Shown one piece after another: positions 59,582-64,000 of a stretch of DNA of 64,000 bases. The stretch spans positions 69,218 through 133,217 of the forward strand of contig JBGVLV010000022.1 in the NCBI GenBank assembly GCA_045124465.1. Direction: 5' to 3'. How positions within the stretch are numbered: position 1 is the first letter of the stretch; each line of letters begins with the position of its first letter. The notes beneath the pieces were generated by a model. The model had not been told where the DNA came from. It worked only from the letters and a program-made list of their open reading frames with translations, and did not search any database. The translations under genes and the position numbers were made by a program. The stretch is from Scatosoma sp045124465. GTDB lineage: Bacteria > Bacillota > Clostridia > Christensenellales > Borkfalkiaceae.

Positions 59582-60496
59582 ATGGAAAATATTATCGAAA
59601 TAGAACATTTGTACAAGAGCTTTAAAGACGTGAAAGCGGTGCAGGACCTGAGCTTTCGGGTCAAGCGCGGCGAACTGTTTGCGTTTTTGGGGGTGAACGG
59701 CGCGGGGAAAAGTACGACGATCTCCATTATGTGCGGTATGCTTGCCAAAGACGCCGGAAAGGTCGTTGTGGGCGGCGTGGATATCGATAAAAACGCGGAT
59801 AAGATCAAACGCGATCTCGGAGTCGTCTTTCAAAATTCCGTGCTGGATAAGGCGTTGTCCGTGAAAGATAATCTCCAAAACCGCGCGGCGTTGTACGGTA
59901 TTGTGGACGAGGCTTTTCAAGAACGGCTCGAAGAACTTTCCGAACTGCTCGATTTCAAGGATCTGCTTTCAAGAACGGTCGGAAAACTGTCGGGCGGTCA
60001 GCGCAGACGGATAGATATAGCCCGCGCATTACTGCATAGACCGAAAATACTCGTTTTGGACGAACCGACGACGGGGCTTGATCCGCAGACGAGGAAATTG
60101 CTTTGGAATACCGTTTCCCTGTTACGTAAACAAAGCGAAATGACGGTGTTTTTAACGACGCATTATATGGAAGAGGCGGCAGAGGCGGATTACGTCGTGA
60201 TCCTCGACGGCGGAAAGATCGTCGCCGAGGGTTCGCCGATCGCCTTGAAAAATAAATATACGGGCGATTTCGTGTCGTTGTATAACGCAACGGAAGAACA
60301 AGTTCAAACGCTCGGCGTTCCGTACGAACGGATAAAAGACGGATACCGTTTTTCGGTAGCGGATACTTCGGTCGCAACGGAAATGATTTTGAAATATCCG
60401 CAGATATTCGTCGATTACGAGATCGTCAAAGGCAAAATGGACGACGTGTTCCTTGCCGTAACGGGGAAAAAGCTTGGCGGAGGAGAAGACAAATGA
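59582..60496 (+). CDS. ABC transporter ATP-binding protein (DrrA/Nod-I-like exporter ATPase)
   Basis: 304 residues from ATG 59582, after AGGTGAT. Walker A GVNGAGKSTT, signature LSGGQRRRIDIARA, Walker B ILVLDEPTTGLD and H-loop TTHYMEEA. The C-terminal extension after residue ~225 is that of drug/polysaccharide-type ABC-2 exporters. It overlaps its permease by 4 bases. Substrate unknown. Confidence 0.93.
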   Translation: MENIIEIEHLYKSFKDVKAVQDLSFRVKRGELFAFLGVNGAGKSTTISIMCGMLAKDAGKVVVGGVDIDKNADKIKRDLGVVFQNSVLDKALSVKDNLQNRAALYGIVDEAFQERLEELSELLDFKDLLSRTVGKLSGGQRRRIDIARALLHRPKILVLDEPTTGLDPQTRKLLWNTVSLLRKQSEMTVFLTTHYMEEAAEADYVVILDGGKIVAEGSPIALKNKYTGDFVSLYNATEEQVQTLGVPYERIKDGYRFSVADTSVATEMILKYPQIFVDYEIVKGKMDDVFLAVTGKKLGGGEDK

Positions 60497-61389
60497 AAGA
60501 ACTGACGGCAATGATAAAAAGGAACGTTAAACTCTTCTTTAAGGATAAAACGATATTTCTCGTATCGCTTATCACGCCCGTGATATTGTTGGTGCTATAC
60601 GCGACCTTCCTCGCGAACGTGTACCGCGAAAGTTTTTCTTCGAGTTTACCGCAGGGCTTTGAAGTGTCCGGACGCCTTATCGACGGTTGCGTGGGCGGGC
60701 AGTTGATATCTTCTATTTTAGCGGTGTCTTGCGTGACGGTAGCGTTCTGTTCCAACTTGATAATGGTGCAGGATAAAGCGCGCGGCACGTATAAAGATCT
60801 GACGCTCACGCCCGTAAAGAAATCGACCTTGGCGCTTGGGTATTACCTTTCTACGCTGATATCGACTTTGCTCGTCTGTCTTGCGGCAATGGTCGTTTGT
60901 CTGATATACGTTGCTTGCGTGGGTTGGTATATCCGTTTCTTAGATATATTACTGCTGCTTTTAGATATGTTCCTGTTGGTTATGTTCGGTACGGCGCTTT
61001 CGTCGATCGTGAATTGTTTTCTCGGTTCGGAAGGTCAAATGTCCGCCGTCGGAACGATCGTCAGCTCGGGCTACGGATTTCTTTGCGGTGCATATATGCC
61101 CATATCTCAATTCGGCAGCGGTCTGCAAAAAGTTTTGTCCTTTTTCCCGGGAACGTACGGAACTTCGCTGTTGCGAAACCACGCGCTGGCAGGCGTGTTC
61201 GAAGAAATGAACGCAGTAGGCTTTCCGACCGAGGTCGTAGAGGGGATAAAAGACAGTATCGACTGTAATTTGTATTTCTTCGGTCATCAGGTAAGTATCG
61301 GCGCAATGTATGCGATCATAAGCCTGACCGTCGTGGCGTTGATGGGAATATATATCGCAGTCCATAAACGGAAAAGTCGGAAAAATTAA
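60493..61389 (+). CDS. ABC-2 type permease
   Basis: 298 residues with a first helix at about 22-40, an extracytoplasmic segment and five further helices. ABC-2 features include NRNVKLFFKDK-type N-terminus (KRNVKLFFKDKTIF), QDKARGTYKDL before the second helix, and GYGFLCGAYMPISQF in the late hydrophobic part. With the preceding ATPase it forms an exporter for drugs, lipids or glycans. It ends at a bidirectional terminator. Confidence 0.9.
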   Translation: MKELTAMIKRNVKLFFKDKTIFLVSLITPVILLVLYATFLANVYRESFSSSLPQGFEVSGRLIDGCVGGQLISSILAVSCVTVAFCSNLIMVQDKARGTYKDLTLTPVKKSTLALGYYLSTLISTLLVCLAAMVVCLIYVACVGWYIRFLDILLLLLDMFLLVMFGTALSSIVNCFLGSEGQMSAVGTIVSSGYGFLCGAYMPISQFGSGLQKVLSFFPGTYGTSLLRNHALAGVFEEMNAVGFPTEVVEGIKDSIDCNLYFFGHQVSIGAMYAIISLTVVALMGIYIAVHKRKSRKN

Positions 61390-61391
61390 AG

Positions 61392-61436
61392 AAAACCAAG
61401 ACGAGCGTTGAAAATTGAACGCTCGTCTTGATTTTC
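61392..61436. terminator. Bidirectional terminator between permease (+) and AraC gene (-)
   Basis: CAAGACGAGCGTT (61397-61409) / AACGCTCGTCTTG (61418-61430), flanked by AAAAC on one side and ATTTTC on the other. Confidence 0.88.
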
Positions 61437-61439
61437 GTG

Positions 61440-62321
61440 CTATTTTATACTTTCCCTGTATTCGCCCGGGGACATACCGACGTGTTTTTTAAATACCGCG
61501 TTAAACGTGGAAGTCGAGTCGAAACAGAGCGCGTCCGCGATTTCCGAAAAGGGGATTTGCTTTCTGATAAGCTTTTTCGCCTCGTCAAGTTTGAATTTCA
61601 AATAGGTCTGATAGATCGTCATACCCGTCTTTTTACGGAAAAACGTGCAAAGCTGCGTCGTTCCGTAATGTAATTCGTCGCATAGATCTTTCAAGCAAAA
61701 CTTGTCGTAAATTTTCGTCCGTAAAATACGCACGATCTCGTCTTGCAACTCGGTGGAATCGGCGATCTTCGAAACGAAAAATTCTTGCGTTTGCGCGCGG
61801 TTCTGCGCGTAACGTAAAAGATATATCAACAGACTTTCCAACGCGTTTTTGAGTATCTGTTCCCCGCCCAAGTTTGGATCGTCTTTCAACTTTAACTCGG
61901 TCAGGTGCGGATCGAATTCGGGCAAAACGAACGTTTCCGTCGCCTCAGACATGATATTTTGCAATAAGTAACGGTATTTTTCGGGTACGGAAAATTTCTT
62001 GTTTGCAAAAAATTGCATGGACGGCGAACGGCAAAGAAAGGAGATGATAAACAAATTCGGTTCTTTCTCGCCGCTTTCCACGTTGTGCGGCGCGTTGGGA
62101 CTGATGAACAGAATTTCTCCCTGTTTTAAAAGTACCTTTTCGTCGCCAAGCCCGATCGTTACGTCCTCCTTGTCCGCGTAGTTGATCTCCCAAAAATCGT
62201 GCGTTTCGCTCGGGAATACGTAGTTTTTTTCCAAGGCTTGATAATGTATGGTGACGATCTTTTGAACGTTCAGAAGATTTGCGATCTTGTGCATATAAAA
62301 TTTTTTCTTCTCATTTTCCAT
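61440..62321 (-). CDS. AraC-family regulator with N-terminal cupin domain
   Basis: 293 residues. The N-terminal half is a cupin sugar-sensing domain (HDFWEINYADKED; ISPNAPHNVES). The C-terminal ~100 residues hold two HTH motifs, the second in IPFSEIADALCFDSTSTFNAVFKKHVGMSPGEYR. It is divergent from the NahK-like kinase gene and is its likely regulator, responding to a sugar or sugar phosphate. Confidence 0.92.
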   Translation of the reverse strand: MENEKKKFYMHKIANLLNVQKIVTIHYQALEKNYVFPSETHDFWEINYADKEDVTIGLGDEKVLLKQGEILFISPNAPHNVESGEKEPNLFIISFLCRSPSMQFFANKKFSVPEKYRYLLQNIMSEATETFVLPEFDPHLTELKLKDDPNLGGEQILKNALESLLIYLLRYAQNRAQTQEFFVSKIADSTELQDEIVRILRTKIYDKFCLKDLCDELHYGTTQLCTFFRKKTGMTIYQTYLKFKLDEAKKLIRKQIPFSEIADALCFDSTSTFNAVFKKHVGMSPGEYRESIK

Positions 62322-62327
62322 ACCTTT

Positions 62328-62357
62328 ATTATAACAAATTTCTTTCGATCTTGTAAA
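62328..62357 (-). promoter_or_regulatory. Promoter of the AraC-family gene
   Basis: On the minus strand TTTACA (62357-62352), 18 bases and TATAAT (62333-62328) with a TGt extended -10. The -35 lies inside the palindromic operator at 62347-62371. Confidence 0.75.
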
Positions 62358-62371
62358 CCGTTTGCAAGATC
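62347..62371. promoter_or_regulatory. 25-bp palindromic operator in the araC/nahK divergent region
   Basis: GATCTTGTAAAC and GTTTGCAAGATC flank one central C; 11 of 12 positions are symmetric. The core resembles LacI/CcpA-type operators (TGTAAA...TTTGCA). It overlaps the araC-type -35 and lies 67 bases upstream of the kinase -35. Confidence 0.65.
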
Positions 62372-62437
62372 AAATATGAAATTTTTCAAAGAAAATAAAC
62401 AGCGAAAGAATTCCAAAGAATGAAAAAATATTTTCCA

Positions 62438-62465
62438 TTGCTTTTTCGTGAAAATGCGTTATAAT
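62438..62465 (+). promoter_or_regulatory. Probable promoter of the NahK-like kinase gene
   Basis: TTGCTT (62438-62443), 16 bases and TATAAT (62460-62465). The imperfect -35 and short spacer fit an activator-dependent promoter. Confidence 0.6.
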
Positions 62466-62500
62466 TATATCACGATAAACAAAAACAAGAGGAAATATTT

Positions 62501-63568
62501 ATGAACTATTTAAACGAATACGGCAAAATCGCGAACAAATTCGCCCTCCAAGGCGACTTGAAAGACATAGCTCCGTACGGCGAAGGGCATATCAATCTGA
62601 CTCTGCTCGTAACGACGACGGAGAAAAGATACATTCTGCAAAAGATGAACACGAACGTGTTCCCCGATCCCGACAAACTGATGGAGAATATTTGCGGCGT
62701 GACCGAACATTTGCGTTCGCGCGGTATCGAAACGCTGACCGTCGTACCCACGAAAGACGGCAAACCGTTTCTCAAAGAGGAGCATTGCTATCGCGTTTAC
62801 GATTTCATCGAAAACGCGGTCACATACCAGACGGCGAGCGACATCAACGTTTTCCGCGCCTCTGGAAAGGCGTTCGGCGAGTTCCAGAACTACCTTGCGG
62901 AGTTCGACGCGTCCAAACTGACGGAAACGATCAAGCGTTTCCACGATACGCCGAACCGTTTCGAGCAATTCAAAGCGACGCTTGAAAAAGACGCGTTCGG
63001 CAGAGCAAAAGAGTGTAAAGAGGAGATCGACTTCGTTTTGTCGCACGAAAACACGTACGGCATAGCCATGGACGAGTTGAAGAGCGGTGCGTTACCTCTC
63101 CGCGTTACCCATAACGACACGAAACTGAATAATATATTGATGGATAAAGAAACGGGCAATGCTCGCGCGGTCATCGACTTGGATACGATAATGCCCGGTT
63201 CTATGCTCTTCGATTTCGGCGATTCCATTCGTTTCGGCGCGTCCACCGCGGCAGAGGACGAAAAAGACCTTTCGAAAGTGCATTTCGATATCGACCTTTT
63301 CAAAGCGTACGCGGAAGGGTATTGCGGTGCGGTGAAAAACAGTATCACCAAACGCGAGGCGGAACTGTTGCCTTACGGCTCGTATCTGATGACCGTCGAG
63401 TGCGGTATGCGCTTTTTGACCGACTATCTCTCGGGCGATACGTATTTCGCGACGAAATACGAGGGGCACAACCTCGTGCGTTGCCGTACGCAGCTCCGCT
63501 TGGCGGGTGAAATGGAAGAACGTTTCGAAGAAATGAAGAAGATCATTTTCGCGATCTTGGATATATAA
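62501..63568 (+). CDS. nahK: N-acetylhexosamine 1-kinase (NahK-like)
   Basis: 355 residues of the aminoglycoside-phosphotransferase fold. The sequence is strikingly like the bifidobacterial NahK I remember: APYGEGHIN, ILQKMNTNVFPD, YLAEFDASKLTETI, RFHDTPNRFE, RVTHNDTKLNNILMD (H204, N205, catalytic D206) and DLDTIMPGSMLFDFGDSIRF. NahK phosphorylates GlcNAc and GalNAc at C1, feeding salvage of mucin- or milk-glycan sugars. The companion phosphorylase gene is not in the window. Divergent AraC regulator; convergent with tRNA-Leu. Confidence 0.88.
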   Translation: MNYLNEYGKIANKFALQGDLKDIAPYGEGHINLTLLVTTTEKRYILQKMNTNVFPDPDKLMENICGVTEHLRSRGIETLTVVPTKDGKPFLKEEHCYRVYDFIENAVTYQTASDINVFRASGKAFGEFQNYLAEFDASKLTETIKRFHDTPNRFEQFKATLEKDAFGRAKECKEEIDFVLSHENTYGIAMDELKSGALPLRVTHNDTKLNNILMDKETGNARAVIDLDTIMPGSMLFDFGDSIRFGASTAAEDEKDLSKVHFDIDLFKAYAEGYCGAVKNSITKREAELLPYGSYLMTVECGMRFLTDYLSGDTYFATKYEGHNLVRCRTQLRLAGEMEERFEEMKKIIFAILDI

Positions 63569-63591
63569 AAATTAAAAATCGGAAATTATAA

Positions 63592-63630
63592 CCCCGATCC
63601 TTTTTCTAAAAGAAAGAGGATCGGGGCGTT
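63592..63630 (+). terminator. Hairpin after nahK
   Basis: CCCCGATCCT / AGGATCGGGG, extended by TTTCT/AGAAA; only a short T tail follows. Confidence 0.7.
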
Positions 63631-63640
63631 TCTGTATAAG

Positions 63641-63686
63641 CACCAAAAAAGAACGCAAGTTTTTTAACTTGCGTTCTTTTTTTGGT
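63641..63686. terminator. Bidirectional terminator between nahK (+) and tRNA-Leu (-)
   Basis: A near-perfect stem of about 20 bp: CACCAAAAAAGAACGCAAGTT with AACTTGCGTTCTTTTTTTGG and TG. It reaches into the 3' end of the tRNA-Leu gene. Confidence 0.85.
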
Positions 63687-63768
63687 GCCGAAGGTGGGAC
63701 TTGAACCCACACGTTGTCACCAACAATGGATTTTGAGTCCATCGCGTCTGCCATTCCACCACTTCGGC
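63683..63768 (-). tRNA. tRNA-Leu (anticodon CAA), CCA encoded
   Basis: On the minus strand the acceptor GCCGAAG pairs with CTTCGGC. Anticodon stem ATGGA/TCCAT with loop CTCAAAA gives CAA (reads UUG). There is a long variable arm (TGTTGGTGACAACG) as in class II tRNAs, T arm GTGGGTTCAAGTCCCAC, and CCA at 63685-63683. Confidence 0.97.
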
Positions 63769-63785
63769 TTTCTCAAAGCTTTATT

Positions 63786-63814
63786 ATTATATAAGATAAC
63801 GTGAAAAAAAGCAA
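63786..63814 (-). promoter_or_regulatory. Promoter of tRNA-Leu
   Basis: On the minus strand TTGCTT (63814-63809), 17 bases and TATAAT (63791-63786), 18 bases before the tRNA. Confidence 0.78.
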
Positions 63815-63873
63815 GCGTTTGCGGGGTATTTTTACAAAAATTTAAATCTTTTTTTAAACATTTTTATATTCCC

Positions 63874-63902
63874 TTGCGATTTTTTTTATTTCGTGTTACA
63901 AT
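63874..63902 (+). promoter_or_regulatory. Promoter of polA
   Basis: TTGCGA (63874-63879), 17 bases and TACAAT (63897-63902) with a TGt extended -10. Confidence 0.75.
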
Positions 63903-63946
63903 AATAGTAGATTTTTTTAATTCGGTTTCAAGGATAATTGACATTT

Positions 63947-64000
63947 ATGGAAAAATTAGTTCTCATCGACGGCAACAGCTTACTCAACCGCGCGTTCTAC
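63947..64000 (+). CDS. polA: DNA polymerase I, N-terminal start (3' end outside window)
   Basis: Only the first 18 codons are present: MEKLVLIDGNSLLNRAFY. LxLIDGxxLxxRAxY is the opening strand of the PolA 5'-nuclease domain, and its Asp is a metal ligand. The rest, including polymerase motifs, is outside the window, so the domain make-up is not known. Confidence 0.85.
   Translation, partial: MEKLVLIDGNSLLNRAFY

Overview
The window reads as a chromosomal piece of an anaerobic, diderm-free Bacillota of the class Clostridia, probably an uncultured gut lineage. The evidence is strong SD sites, many TTG/GTG starts, canonical sigma-A promoters (TTGACA, 17 bp, TATAAT), a Firmicutes-type dcw cluster, a rimO-pgsA-cinA-recA-rny block, a V-type ATPase operon in place of an F-type one, and a MurE with the DNPR motif expected for meso-DAP. 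Base composition is close to even, with A+T-rich intergenic stretches. The genus cannot be named from the sequence alone.

Layout. 1-6.0 kb: 3' end of pth, mfd, and a large lipoprotein with a PrsA/parvulin-like tail. 6.0-15.7 kb: nine-gene V-type ATPase operon (ntpF-I-K-E-C-G-A-B-D) ending in a formate/nitrite-family channel; the rotor subunit carries every residue of the known Na+ site. 15.7-18.4 kb: an ArsR-type metal sensor with its operator and a His-rich Zn/Cd efflux ATPase. 18.4-22.5 kb: rdgB, a YfcE-like phosphoesterase, a Na/Pi cotransporter and a CPBP protease. 22.5-27.7 kb (minus): polyamine uptake operon (XRE-cupin regulator, potA, potB, potC, potD). 27.8-29.1 kb: rpsT (minus) and murI (plus).

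29.1-53.1 kb: the dcw cluster mraZ, rsmH, ftsL, ftsI/pbp, [accessory island], murE, mraY, murD, ftsW, murA, ftsQ, ftsA, ftsZ, murC, ftsK. No murF or murG lies in the window. The cluster makes lipid II precursors and builds the septal ring.

33.12-37.70 kb is the only clearly accessory region. A mosaic of broken recombinase and IS256-transposase pieces plus three cargo genes (a coiled-coil protein, a small secreted CxxC protein and a lipoprotein with a duplicated domain) sits between a complete class B PBP gene and a second, orphan copy of that gene's 3' end. The two 3' ends share 65 identical bases starting at the KTG codons and then diverge. It looks like an element that landed in, or recombined through, the conserved end of a PBP gene. 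This is the most unusual part of the window.

53.2-64.0 kb: rimO, pgsA, cinA, recA and rny (DNA repair, phospholipid and RNA turnover), tRNA-Thr(GGT), an ABC-2 export pair, an AraC regulator divergent from a NahK-like N-acetylhexosamine 1-kinase, tRNA-Leu(CAA) (minus), and the first codons of polA.
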